Notes: generated from the sequence alone by a model not told the origin. Numbered from the stretch's first letter, positions 6,041 through 13,619 are shown. The stretch: DNA of 16,985 nucleotides from Pseudomonadota bacterium (GCA_023442945.1 JAEZWW010000061.1:1-16985); one strand, 5' to 3'. Made by a program: numbers and translations.

Positions 6041-7917
6041 GACACCAGCACCTCCCGGAACATGCCCATGTCCATGTGGAACATCAGATGGCAGTGCCAG
6101 ACCCAGCGGCCGAGCGCGTCGGCGGTGACCAGGAAGCTGATGCGCTGCGCGGGCTGCACGGGGATGGTGTGCAGGCGGGCCTGGAAGGCGCCGGCGGGCG
6201 TTTCCAGCTCGGACCACAGGCCGTGCAGGTGCATCGGGTGGGTCATCATCGTGTCGTTGTGCAGGATGACGCGCAGGCGTTCGCCGTGGCGGAAGTGCAC
6301 GGGTCGGCTGTCGGCAAAGGTTTGGCCGTCCATCGACCAGTCGTAGCGCGCCATGTTGCCGGTCAGGTGCAATTCGACCTCGCGGCCGGGGCCGCGCGGG
6401 TCCATCGGGCCGCCGACGGTGTGCAGGTCGGCCAGGGTCAGCACGCGCCGGCCGTTGCCGCGCAGGCCGACGCCGGGGTCGTCCAGGTTGGTGCGCGGCA
6501 TGTCGACGCGCATGTCGGTGGTGTACGACCATTCGGTGCGGGCGTGGCGCACTTTTTGGCTGGGGCGTGCAAGCGGGCCGGACGGCGCTGCGGCAGGGGA
6601 CGCGGCCGGGCTGCCGTGGCCCATGGCGGCGCGGTTCATCGCGCCGTGGTTCATGCTGCCGTGGTCCATGCCACCTGGCTGCATGCTGCCGTGACCCATC
6701 GCGCTGTGGTCCATGTTGGCAGCGTTACCGGTGGCTGCGGGGGCGCCGTGCCCCATTGCGCTGTGGTCCATGGCGCCCATCATGTCGGCCATGGACAGGC
6801 GCTGCACCGGGTCCAGCGGCGGAACGGGCGCTGCCAGGCCTTCGCGCACGGCCAGGGTGCCGCGGGCGTAGCCGGTGCGGTCCATCGACTGGGCGTAGAT
6901 GGTGCAGGCGTCGGCCTGCGGCTGCACCAGCACGTCGCAAGTCTGGCCGGGGCCAAAGCGGAATTCATCGACGGTGACGGGCTCAACGTTCTGCCCATCC
7001 ATCTGCACCACCGTCAGCTGATGGCCCGGAATCCGCACGTCGTAAAAGGTGTTGCCCGAGCCGTTGACGCAGCGCAGGCGCACACGTTCGCCGGCGCGGA
7101 ACAGGCCGGTCCAGTTCTGGCCCGGGCCGCGGCCGTTGACCAGGTAGCTGAGCACACTGGACGACAAGTCGGCCAGGTCGGTCGAGCTCATGCGCATTTC
7201 GTTCCACATCTGGCGGTCGGCCAGCGCAGCGGCGGTGCCGTCCTTGCGCGCATCGTGCAGGAACTGGGCGACGGTGGGTTTGTGCTGGTTGTACTGGTGC
7301 GCCTCGGCCTTGAGCTTGGCCAGCACGCGCATCGGGTCGTCACCGGTCCAGTCGGACAGCATCAGCACGTGTTCGCGGTCGGCGCGAATGGTTTCGCCGC
7401 CGCGCGGCTCGACGATCAGCGTGCCGTACAGGCCCGTCAGCTCCTGCATGCCCGAGTGCGAGTGGTACCAGTAGGTGCCGCTCTGGCGCAGGGTGAACTG
7501 GTAGGTGAAGGTTTCGCCCGGCGCGATGCCGGCAAAGCTGACGCCGGGCACGCCGTCCATCTGAAACGGCAGGATGATCCCGTGCCAGTGGATCGACGTG
7601 GTTTCGCGCAGGCGGTTGGTCACGCGGATGGTCACCGTATCGCCTTCGCGCATGCGCAGCGTGGGCGCGGGCAGACTGCCGTTGACGGTGGTGGCGATGC
7701 CGGCGCGGCCGTCAAAGTCGACGCGCGTGGTGGCGATCACCAGGTCGAAGCTGGTGCCGCGCAGCTCGGGCGCGGTGCCGGTGTGGGCCGCCGGCAACTG
7801 CTGCGCCCAGGCCGGCAGGCCAGCGCCCAAGGCGCCGGTCGCGCCCAGCGCCGCCAGCGACTGCAAAAAGCGCCGGCGCGGGGCCGCGGCCAGGCCATGA
7901 AGAGGGAAAGGGTCCAT
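6037..7917 (-). CDS. copA: Multicopper oxidase CopA (copper resistance)
   Basis: A 626-residue periplasmic multicopper oxidase, typical in length for CopA/PcoA. A twin-arginine signal, RRRFLQSLAALGATGALGA, lies at about 14-33 with likely cleavage after PAWA, meaning export in folded, copper-loaded form. All four copper-ligand motifs are present: HWHG (His110, His112), YHSHSG (His152, His154), HPMHLHG (His560, His563, His565) and HCHLMFHMDMGM (His608, Cys609, His610, His614, Met619). A Met/His-rich segment with MDHSAMGHG-type units lies at about 375-440 and probably binds further copper. The family is thought to oxidise Cu(I) to less toxic Cu(II) using O2. It is the first gene of the minus-strand operon and overlaps copB by 4 bp. 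The ATG at 7917 leaves a 101-bp gap to copR; its Shine-Dalgarno is weak. Confidence 0.97.
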   Translation of the reverse strand: MDPFPLHGLAAAPRRRFLQSLAALGATGALGAGLPAWAQQLPAAHTGTAPELRGTSFDLVIATTRVDFDGRAGIATTVNGSLPAPTLRMREGDTVTIRVTNRLRETTSIHWHGIILPFQMDGVPGVSFAGIAPGETFTYQFTLRQSGTYWYHSHSGMQELTGLYGTLIVEPRGGETIRADREHVLMLSDWTGDDPMRVLAKLKAEAHQYNQHKPTVAQFLHDARKDGTAAALADRQMWNEMRMSSTDLADLSSSVLSYLVNGRGPGQNWTGLFRAGERVRLRCVNGSGNTFYDVRIPGHQLTVVQMDGQNVEPVTVDEFRFGPGQTCDVLVQPQADACTIYAQSMDRTGYARGTLAVREGLAAPVPPLDPVQRLSMADMMGAMDHSAMGHGAPAATGNAANMDHSAMGHGSMQPGGMDHGSMNHGAMNRAAMGHGSPAASPAAAPSGPLARPSQKVRHARTEWSYTTDMRVDMPRTNLDDPGVGLRGNGRRVLTLADLHTVGGPMDPRGPGREVELHLTGNMARYDWSMDGQTFADSRPVHFRHGERLRVILHNDTMMTHPMHLHGLWSELETPAGAFQARLHTIPVQPAQRISFLVTADALGRWVWHCHLMFHMDMGMFREVLVS

Positions 7918-7961
7918 GCGCCGCAGTCTGCGCCGCCGGCCCCGTCGGATGGGTGACCCGA

Positions 7962-7990
7962 AGATTACATTTCCGTCATCTGACGGACAA
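7962..7990 (-). promoter_or_regulatory. copA promoter with CusR/CopR-like box
   Basis: On the minus strand TTGTCC (7990-7985) and TAATCT (7967-7962) form a good -35/-10 pair with a 17-nt spacer. Overlapping the spacer and -10 is GATTAC-N6-GTCATC (7963-7980), an inverted repeat with one mismatch per half. It has the TGAC-N6-GTCA geometry of the E. coli CusR box. A second, perfect repeat CCGTCA-TC-TGACGG lies at 7973-7986. With copA and copR divergent, one box could control both. Binding by CopR is inference. Confidence 0.65.
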
Positions 7991-8018
7991 GCGGGCGCGC
8001 GCAGGGCACACTGGGCCC

Positions 8019-8720
8019 ATGAAGCTGCTGATCGTCGAAGACGAGCCCAAGACCGGTGATTACTTGCGCCAGGGCCTGCAGGAGGCCGGCTACACCGTGC
8101 TGCTGGCGCGCAACGGCCCGGACGGCCTGCACCTGGCGCTGACCGAGTCGCCCGACCTGATCGTGCTGGACATCATGCTGCCCGGCCTGGACGGCTGGCA
8201 GGTGCTGGGCGCCCTGCGCCAGGCGGGGCGCGAGCTGCCGGTGCTGTTTTTGACGGCCAAGGGCACGGTGGACGACCGCGTGAAAGGGTTGGAGCTGGGC
8301 GCCGACGACTACCTGGTCAAGCCCTTCGCCTTTGCCGAACTGCTGGCGCGCGTGCGCACCCTGCTGCGGCGCGGGCGCAGCGGCGCGGGGCCCGGCGCGG
8401 CCGAGCCCACGGTGCTGCAGGCGGCCGACCTGTCGCTGGACCTGCTGCGCCGCCGCGCCACGCGCGCTGGGCAGCGCATCGACCTGACGGCCAAGGAATT
8501 CGCGCTGCTGGAATTGCTGCTGCGCCGGCGCGGCGAGGTGTTGCCGCGTTCGCTGATCGCATCGCAGGTGTGGGATATGAATTTCGACAGCGACACCAAC
8601 GTGGTCGAAGTCGCCGTGCGCCGCCTGCGCGCCAAGGTGGACGATGCGTTTGAACCCAAGTTGATCCAGACCGTGCGCGGCATGGGCTACGTGCTGGACG
8701 AGGCGCCGCGCCAACCATGA
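8019..8720 (+). CDS. copR: CusR/CopR-type response regulator (OmpR family)
   Basis: A 233-residue cytosolic transcription regulator. The receiver domain (about 1-115) has the acidic pocket Glu7-Asp8, phosphoacceptor Asp51 in VLDIMLPGLDG, Thr79 and Lys101 in LVKPF. The C-terminal winged helix (about 135-230) contains LTAKEFALLELLLRRRGEVLPRSLIA and ends VRGMGYVLDE, as in heavy-metal regulators such as CusR, CopR and CzcR. The ATG at 8019 begins the canonical MKLLIVEDE; a longer open frame upstream would add 22 residues unlike the family and cross the promoter box. It overlaps copS by 4 bp (ATGA). Placement divergent from copA, with a CusR-like box between them, makes copper or silver response the likely role. 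Confidence 0.93.
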   Translation: MKLLIVEDEPKTGDYLRQGLQEAGYTVLLARNGPDGLHLALTESPDLIVLDIMLPGLDGWQVLGALRQAGRELPVLFLTAKGTVDDRVKGLELGADDYLVKPFAFAELLARVRTLLRRGRSGAGPGAAEPTVLQAADLSLDLLRRRATRAGQRIDLTAKEFALLELLLRRRGEVLPRSLIASQVWDMNFDSDTNVVEVAVRRLRAKVDDAFEPKLIQTVRGMGYVLDEAPRQP

Positions 8721-10141
8721 CGCGCCGCCACGCCGCCCCCGCGCCGCGCGGCGCGTCGCTGACCACGCGGCTGACGCTGCTGTTCGCGCTGGTGGCCAGC
8801 GTGGCGCTGGCGCTGCTGGGCGGCGTGACGCTGCTGGCGCTCAGCCTGCACTTCGAGGCGCAGGACCGCGACATCCTGCACGGCCATTTGCAGCAGGCGC
8901 GCAGCCTGCTGGCGCGGGTCGACAACACCGGCGCGCTGGCCACGCTGCCCTATGAATTGAATGCCGCCTTCGCCACCCAGAAGAACCTGGCCGTGCGCGT
9001 GCAGGGCGCCTACGGCCAGCCGCTGTTCGAGCAGCACGCCGAGGCCCAGATGCCCGCCGGCCTGCTGGCCCGACCGGCCACCGCCCCGCCCGTGCCGCTG
9101 GTCACCTGGCACGAAGGCCATGACGTCTGGCGCGGCAGCGCCATGGTGATGCCGCTGCCCATGCCCGGCGCCGCACCACTCACGGTGGCCATGGCGCTGG
9201 ACATTCACCACCACGAGGCCTTTGTCATCAGTTTTCGGCGCGCGCTGATCGGCTTCGTGCTGTTGGCGTCGGCGGCCTGCGCGCTGCTCGGCGGCTGGGT
9301 GGTGCGGCGTGGGCTGCGGCCGTTGGCGCGCATGCGCGCGCAGGCCGAACGCATCGGTGCCGGCCAGCTGGACGCGCGCATGCCGGTGGATGAAGCGCCG
9401 GTCGAACTGGCCGAGCTGGCGGCCACGCTGAACGCCATGCTGGCGCGGCTGGAGAACGCGTTTGCACGCCTGTCGACCTACTCGTCCGACATCGCGCACG
9501 AGCTGCGCACGCCGCTGTCCAACCTGATGACGCAGACCCACGTCGCGCTGAGCCAGCCGCGCGACGGCGCCGCCTACCGCGAGGTCCTGGCCAGCAACGC
9601 CGAGGAGCTGGAGCGCCTGTCGCGCACCGTGGCCGACATGCTGTTTCTGGCGCAGGCCGAGCATGGCGAGCTGCTGCCCACCCGCCAGCCCGTGGCCTTG
9701 GGCGATGAAGTGCGCGCGCTGTTCGACTTCTATGAAGCCCTGGCCGACGACCGCCAGATCGCCCTGCGCCTGACCGGCCAAGGCACGGCGCTGGGCGACG
9801 CGCTGATGCTGCGCCGCGCCATCGGCAACCTGCTGTCCAACGCGCTGCGCTACACCCCCGCGGGCGGCGCCATCGACGTGCGCATCGCGCCGCGCGGAAA
9901 AGAGATCTTGCTGCAGGTGCGCAACGATGGCACGCCGATCGCCCCGGAGGAATTGCCGCGCCTGTTCGAGCGCTTTTACCGCGCCGAAAAAGACCGCAGC
10001 CACGCCAGCGGGGAAGGCGACGGCGCCGGCCTTGGCCTGGCCATCACCCAGGCCATCGTGCAAAGCCACGGCGGCCGCATCGAAGCGCGGGCCGATGGCG
10101 CGGGGAATGTGTTTGAGGTGGTGTTGCCCGCGGCGACTTAG
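8717..10141 (+). CDS. copS: CusS/CopS-type heavy-metal sensor histidine kinase
   Basis: A 474-residue inner-membrane kinase. Transmembrane helix 1 spans about 19-44, then a periplasmic sensor region of about 130 residues, helix 2 at about 177-197, and a HAMP linker starting RRGLRPLARM. The dimerisation/phosphoacceptor H-box is SSDIAHELRTPLSNL with His261. The ATPase domain has the N-box LLSNALRYTP (Asn375), an F-box near RLFERFYRAEKD, and the glycine box GDGAGLGLA (about 435-443). The periplasmic domain holds Met- and His-bearing segments (MVMPLPMP near 143-149 and HHHE near 164-167) that may bind copper. It autophosphorylates and passes phosphate to the product of the overlapping upstream gene. 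No clear terminator follows before the convergent small gene. Confidence 0.93.
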   Translation: MTRRHAAPAPRGASLTTRLTLLFALVASVALALLGGVTLLALSLHFEAQDRDILHGHLQQARSLLARVDNTGALATLPYELNAAFATQKNLAVRVQGAYGQPLFEQHAEAQMPAGLLARPATAPPVPLVTWHEGHDVWRGSAMVMPLPMPGAAPLTVAMALDIHHHEAFVISFRRALIGFVLLASAACALLGGWVVRRGLRPLARMRAQAERIGAGQLDARMPVDEAPVELAELAATLNAMLARLENAFARLSTYSSDIAHELRTPLSNLMTQTHVALSQPRDGAAYREVLASNAEELERLSRTVADMLFLAQAEHGELLPTRQPVALGDEVRALFDFYEALADDRQIALRLTGQGTALGDALMLRRAIGNLLSNALRYTPAGGAIDVRIAPRGKEILLQVRNDGTPIAPEELPRLFERFYRAEKDRSHASGEGDGAGLGLAITQAIVQSHGGRIEARADGAGNVFEVVLPAAT

Positions 10142-10190
10142 TTCGGACAGCCGACCTGGTGTCAGCTTGAGCGCCAGCGCCAACGCGTCT

Positions 10191-10577
10191 TCATGCGCGC
10201 ATCCGGCTGCGCGCCTCAACACTCAGCGCAGGCTTGAGGTCACGCACCGCCTTGACTTGGTGCGCATGCTCCAGAACGCACGTGCTCACGGCGTTGTCGG
10301 CACGGCCACCGGCGGCCACGGATGCGTTGATCAGCGCCGCCACACAGCCGACTTGCACTGCGGTGCTCTCGTGCACGCAGCGCGTCCAAAAAGGCAGGAA
10401 TGCCATCCAGACCGCGTGCAGGCTGAACGACCCGTCTTCCGCAATGAAAGGGTTGTCCAGCGCCCATTCGTCCGTGAACAAAGGGTAAGCCACGCACAAG
10501 GTCGCCAGCAGCGCCGGCGCAGACTGCAGGTCCGCCGGCAGGCTCAGCTTCAGTCGCTGTGCGCTTTGCTTGTTCAC
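10191..10577 (-). CDS. Small uncharacterised protein, possibly DUF7674-like
   Basis: A 128-residue, apparently cytosolic protein; no signal peptide or membrane helix is evident. The composition is protein-like, with LFTDEWALDNPFIAEDGSFSLHAVWMAFLPFW (about 33-64) and then INASVAAGGRADNAVSTCVLEHAHQVKAVRDLKP (about 83-117). The pattern of an acidic -DEW- segment, a helical middle and a -DNAVSTCxLEH- block reminds me of DUF7674 proteins, of unknown function; this is a weak recollection. The start is a GTG and the only purine-rich stretch (AAAAAGG) abuts it, too close for a normal Shine-Dalgarno, so the true start is uncertain. A dispersed-element copy lies just upstream. It is convergent with copS and co-directional with the tRNA-editing gene 66 bp upstream. 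Confidence 0.6.
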   Translation of the reverse strand: MNKQSAQRLKLSLPADLQSAPALLATLCVAYPLFTDEWALDNPFIAEDGSFSLHAVWMAFLPFWTRCVHESTAVQVGCVAALINASVAAGGRADNAVSTCVLEHAHQVKAVRDLKPALSVEARSRMRA

Positions 10578-10595
10578 CCTTTTTGCTACCCTATT

Positions 10596-10648
10596 CGAAG
10601 CTGCCCGCGCAATCTGCTCTAGCGCCAGAGGCCGAATCGCCTCTTATT
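10596..10648 (+). repeat. Dispersed 53-bp element, copy E
   Basis: Ungapped alignment to copy A shows about 29 matches over the first 51 positions, with AGCTGC, GCGC, TAG, GCCA and AGAGGCC retained. It fills the gap between the tRNA-editing gene, overlapping its last 5 nt, and the small uncharacterised gene. Its 3' end is degraded (TCTTATTC in place of TTGAAA). It is a diverged copy, so its assignment rests on fixed length and shared blocks. Confidence 0.5.
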
Positions 10649-11393
10649 CCACAAACCCCAGCACCACCCGCCGCGAGTTCGCGCTTTTCTTTTCGATCTT
10701 GGTCACGGCCATGGCACCGATGTCGGCGGTGTTGGCCACGTGCGTGCCGCCGCAAGGTTGCAGGTCGATCAGCGCGCCGCCCTCGGCGCCGATGCGGATG
10801 GTGCGCACCACGCCGCTGCCGCGCGGCGGTTGCACGCTCATGCTTTTGATCAGCTCGGGCTGGGCGTCCAGCTCGGCGTCGGTGATGCTGCCGACGACCA
10901 CCGGCAGCGCGTCGGCCACCAGGCGCGCCAGGCCGTCGGTCAGCTGCTGCTTGTCCAGCGGCTCGGTCATGTGGAAGTCGATGCGCGCGTAGTCCGGCGT
11001 GATGGAGCAGCCGTTGACCGGCGCGCCGACCAGATGGCACAGCAGGTGCGACGCGGTGTGAAAGCGCATCAGCCGCTGGCGCCGCGCGGCGTCGATGCGC
11101 GCGGTGACAGTATCGCCTTGCTTCAATTTATCTAGCTGCTCGCGCTGATCTGGCGCGGGCTGGTGAGCGATTCTCCCCGTCACCTTGCCTTCGGCGTCTT
11201 TCTCTTTGCGCGTATCGGCGATGGCGATCTGCGTGCCATCGGCCAGCACCAGCCAGCCGGCGTCGCCGGCCTGGCCGCCGCCCAACGGGTAGAACACGGT
11301 GCGGTCGAGCACGATGCCCTCTTCATGGACAACCAGCACCTGCGCTGCGCACTCGTTCAGGGTCGCGTCCTGGCGAAACAGTTCTTCGGTCAT
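10644..11393 (-). CDS. AlaX-like alanyl-tRNA editing hydrolase
   Basis: A 249-residue cytosolic enzyme that should hydrolyse mischarged Ser- or Gly-tRNA(Ala), acting as a free-standing version of the alanyl-tRNA synthetase editing domain. The N-terminal beta-barrel includes the FYPLGGGQAGDAG motif (34-46). The zinc-binding editing site has HTASH (His112, His116) and CGGTH (Cys214, His218), the standard HxxxH...CxxxH set. With no synthetase catalytic domain and about 250 residues it fits the AlaX-M/L class. The start is the ATG at 11393, giving MTEELFRQDA; GGA lies just upstream but no full Shine-Dalgarno. It diverges from the creatininase gene across a 45-bp gap. Residues 80-91 (PDQREQLDKLKQ) are encoded by a partial copy of the dispersed element. 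Confidence 0.92.
   Translation of the reverse strand: MTEELFRQDATLNECAAQVLVVHEEGIVLDRTVFYPLGGGQAGDAGWLVLADGTQIAIADTRKEKDAEGKVTGRIAHQPAPDQREQLDKLKQGDTVTARIDAARRQRLMRFHTASHLLCHLVGAPVNGCSITPDYARIDFHMTEPLDKQQLTDGLARLVADALPVVVGSITDAELDAQPELIKSMSVQPPRGSGVVRTIRIGAEGGALIDLQPCGGTHVANTADIGAMAVTKIEKKSANSRRVVLGFVE
11121..11160 (+). repeat. Dispersed element, partial copy D (inside tRNA-editing gene)
   Basis: From 11131, 20 of the first 30 positions match copy A without gaps, including TAGCTGCT, GCGCTG and GGGC. The flank CTTCAATTTA (11121-11130) matches the flank of copy C at 12344-12352. After about 11160 similarity is lost. It encodes residues 80-91 of the editing enzyme and is locally AT-rich within a GC-rich gene. 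Chance similarity is possible. Confidence 0.4.
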
Positions 11394-11438
11394 CAATCCA
11401 TCATAGGCGCACGGCCAAGCGGCGATTAACATCCGGCC

Positions 11439-12284
11439 ATGCCCGACAAACTGCCACCGCTTCCGCCGCGCTCGCGCCAGTGGTCCGATCTGGTCACAAC
11501 GGACTTCGCCACGCTGGACCTGCCGCGCGCGATTGCGGTGCTGCCGCTGGGGGCGACCGAACAGCATGGCCCGCACCTGCCGTTGTCGGTCGACGCCAAC
11601 CTGGCGCACAGCATGGTGCAGGCGGCGGCCAACCATTTGCCGCCCAGCCTGCCGGTGCTGTTTCTGCCGGTGCAACGCATCGGCTACAGCCCGGAGCACA
11701 CGGCCTATGCCGGCACGCTGAGCCTGAAGGCCGAGACCGTCATCCGCTTGTGGACCGACATCGCCGAAAGCGTGGCCGCCAGCGGCGTGAACAAGCTGGT
11801 GCTGTTCAACACGCATGGCGGCAACGTCGGCCTGCTGGACGTGGTGGCGCGCGATTTGCGCACGCGCTTGGGGATGCTGGTGTACGGCGTGAGCTGGTTC
11901 AACCTGCCCTTGACCGACGCCGACGGCGTGGACGTGATGGCGCGTTTTTCGGCCGATGAACAGCGCTTTGGCGTGCACGCCGGCGAGGTCGAGACGGCGA
12001 TGATGCTGGCGCTCAAGCCGCGGCTGGTGCGCATGTCCAAGGCGCAGGCTTTCAGCTCGTCGTCGCAACACCGCGCGGCCAACTTCCCGATTCTGGGCAA
12101 CGGCAAGAGCGCCAAGCTGGCCTGGGCCGCGCAAGACTTGAACCCCGAGGGCGCCGCCGGCAACGCCGCCGCGGCCAAGATGGACGATGGCCTGGCGCTG
12201 GTCGAAGCCGCCGGCCGCGCCCTGGCCAAGCTGCTGGAGGAAATCGACCGCCTGCCGGCCGATACGTTGCGCGGCGTGGTCTGA
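11439..12284 (+). CDS. Creatininase-family amidohydrolase
   Basis: A 281-residue cytosolic metal hydrolase of the creatininase (creatinine amidohydrolase) superfamily, full length for the family. Expected metal ligands are visible: Glu41 and His43 in GATEQHGPHLP, Asp52 in SVDAN, His126 in FNTHGGN, and Glu183 in the HAGEVET segment. GYSPEHTAYAGTLSL (82-96) matches the family's substrate-loop region. Members hydrolyse cyclic amides or formamides (creatinine, mycofactocin precursor, N-formyl compounds), so the true substrate is not determined. It is divergent from the tRNA-editing gene and 166 bp upstream of the co-directional solute-binding gene. A link to solute uptake is possible but unproven. 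The Shine-Dalgarno before ATG 11439 is weak. Confidence 0.9.
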   Translation: MPDKLPPLPPRSRQWSDLVTTDFATLDLPRAIAVLPLGATEQHGPHLPLSVDANLAHSMVQAAANHLPPSLPVLFLPVQRIGYSPEHTAYAGTLSLKAETVIRLWTDIAESVAASGVNKLVLFNTHGGNVGLLDVVARDLRTRLGMLVYGVSWFNLPLTDADGVDVMARFSADEQRFGVHAGEVETAMMLALKPRLVRMSKAQAFSSSSQHRAANFPILGNGKSAKLAWAAQDLNPEGAAGNAAAAKMDDGLALVEAAGRALAKLLEEIDRLPADTLRGVV

Positions 12285-12303
12285 CGGCGCGGCTTCAGCG
12301 CAG

Positions 12304-12317
12304 CCCGGTGCACCGGG
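12304..12317 (+). other. Perfect 14-bp palindrome after creatininase gene
   Basis: CCCGGTGCACCGGG is fully self-complementary and begins 20 bp after the creatininase stop. GGTGCG and CGCACC immediately downstream form another small inverted repeat. No T-tract follows, so it may slow or stop transcription only weakly, or serve as a protein-binding site. Confidence 0.4.
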
Positions 12318-12352
12318 TGCGGGCCCGCGCGCACCATTGACGCTTTCAATTT

Positions 12353-12405
12353 AATAGCTGCTTGCGCAGACGGGTGGCTCGCCGCCGCCATTTTTGGCAT
12401 GCAAG
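12353..12405 (+). repeat. Dispersed 53-bp element, copy C (intergenic)
   Basis: The first 15 nt (AATAGCTGCTTGCGC) are identical to copy A, and 33 of 53 positions match overall without gaps, including TTTGGC and TG near the 3' end. TTTCAATTT precedes it at 12344-12352. It lies 45 bp upstream of the solute-binding gene start and so within its leader region. Confidence 0.65.
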
Positions 12406-12450
12406 ACATAGAATTCGGCTTTTCCACGCATCACCGCCCCGAGCTCTGCC

Positions 12451-13437
12451 ATGCCTTTGCCCCTGTCGCGCCGCCTGTTCACCGCCCGCCTGGCGGCCGC
12501 CGTCGCCTTGCCCGCCGGGGTGAGCGCCGCCTGGGCCGCGCCGGACGAGCGCGCGATCCGCATCATCGTGGGCTTTCCGCCGGGCGGGGGTTCGGACGCG
12601 ATTGCGCGTTTGCTGGCTGAAAAGCTCAAGGACGAGCTGAAACGCCCGGTGCTGGTGGACAACCGGCCCGGTGCCGGCGGTCAACTGGCGGCACAGCTGC
12701 TGAAGGCCGCCCCCGCCGACGGCACGACGGTGTTTCTGTCGCACGACCACACCATTTCCATCTTGCCGCAGGTGGTGGCGCGCCCGGGCTTTCAGCCGCA
12801 CGCCGACTTCGTCGCACTGGGCGGCTTCGCCACCTTCGTCAATGCGCTGGCGGTGTCGCCCGGCACGCCAGTGAAGTCGGTGGCGGAGTACGTCGACTGG
12901 GTCCGGCGCCAGGGCGGCAAGGGTTCGGTCGGCATCCCGGCGCCGGCGTCGACGCCGGAATTTCTGGTGCAGCTGCTGGCAAGGAAGTACGGGCTGGACC
13001 TGGTCTCGGTGCCGTACAAGGGCAGCGCGCCGATGATCGGCGACATGCTGGGCAACCAGATCCCGGCGGGCATCGGTTCGGTGCAGGACTTTATCGAATA
13101 CCAGCGCACCGGCCGCCTGCGCACCATCGCCGTGCTGGGCGCCAAGCGTCAGGCCGCCATGCCCGACGTGCCAACGCTGAGCGAACTGGGCTTCAAAGGC
13201 CTGGAAGACACGCCGTTCTACGGCATCTGGGCGCCCAAAGGCACACCGGCCGACTTCATCAACGGCTTCACGCACGCGCTGGACAAGGTCGTCGCCCTGC
13301 CCGACGTCCACAAGCAGTTGACCGAGCTGGGCCTGACGGTCGGCTACATGACGCCCAAGCAGCTCGACACGCGCGAGCGGGCGTACACGCAGGTGTGGTC
13401 AAAGATCATCCGGGACAGCGGGTTCAAGCCGCAATGA
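12451..13437 (+). CDS. Bug-family tripartite tricarboxylate transporter substrate-binding protein
   Basis: A 328-residue periplasmic solute receptor. The N-terminus LSRRLFTARLAAAVALPAGVSAAWA (about 5-29) is a signal peptide, with a twin arginine that may allow Tat export. The mature protein starts with the Bug hallmark IRIIVGFPPGGGSDAIARLLAEKL (36-59), followed by VLVDNRPGAGGQLAAQ and VPYKGSAPMIGDMLG. Bug proteins bind carboxylates or other small acids for TctAB-type transporters. No TctA or TctB gene is in the window, so it is an orphan receptor, as is common in Burkholderiales. The ligand cannot be deduced. Its leader contains a copy of the dispersed element, and a strong hairpin follows 34 bp after the stop. 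Confidence 0.94.
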   Translation: MPLPLSRRLFTARLAAAVALPAGVSAAWAAPDERAIRIIVGFPPGGGSDAIARLLAEKLKDELKRPVLVDNRPGAGGQLAAQLLKAAPADGTTVFLSHDHTISILPQVVARPGFQPHADFVALGGFATFVNALAVSPGTPVKSVAEYVDWVRRQGGKGSVGIPAPASTPEFLVQLLARKYGLDLVSVPYKGSAPMIGDMLGNQIPAGIGSVQDFIEYQRTGRLRTIAVLGAKRQAAMPDVPTLSELGFKGLEDTPFYGIWAPKGTPADFINGFTHALDKVVALPDVHKQLTELGLTVGYMTPKQLDTRERAYTQVWSKIIRDSGFKPQ

Positions 13438-13471
13438 TTCGGCACGCCCCCCTGAGCCGCTGACGCGACTT

Positions 13472-13496
13472 CCCCCCTCTCTCTTCGGGAGGGGGG
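13472..13496 (+). terminator. GC-rich hairpin downstream of the Bug gene
   Basis: CCCCCCTCTC (13472-13481) pairs with GGGAGGGGGG (13487-13496) around a 5-nt TCTTC loop, with one T-G wobble. It begins 34 bp after the solute-binding gene stop. There is no following T-tract, so it is at best an atypical terminator. It seems to be part of a larger extragenic repeat that includes the next hairpin. Confidence 0.5.
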
Positions 13497-13500
13497 ACAA

Positions 13501-13532
13501 CGCCGGTCGCCGCCGCAGGTGCGGCGACGGCG
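13501..13532 (+). repeat. Second GC-rich hairpin of an extragenic repeat
   Basis: TCGCCGC (13507-13513) pairs with GCGGCGA (13521-13527) around a 7-nt loop, extended by CGCCG (13501-13505) with CGGCG (13528-13532) across a one-base bulge. Together with the hairpin 4 bp upstream it resembles a paired-hairpin extragenic element that I recall being frequent in Comamonadaceae. A short open frame here on the minus strand is rejected as a gene. Confidence 0.5.
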
Positions 13533-13619
13533 TTCGCTGGCTGGCCTGCTCCGCGGCCGGTTGATCAAGCAAGGTGCGGGCGTGGTTTGGCTGAATTTTG
13601 TCGCCGTGCAGTGCTAAGC

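Noticed and set aside
6076..7956. Long plus-strand open frame opposite copA
   Set aside because: Antisense shadow caused by codon bias; the minus frame contains all four multicopper-oxidase copper motifs.
8687..10222. Long minus-strand open frame opposite copS
   Set aside because: Composition is Gln/Arg/Ala/His-rich without motifs; the plus frame has complete histidine-kinase boxes.
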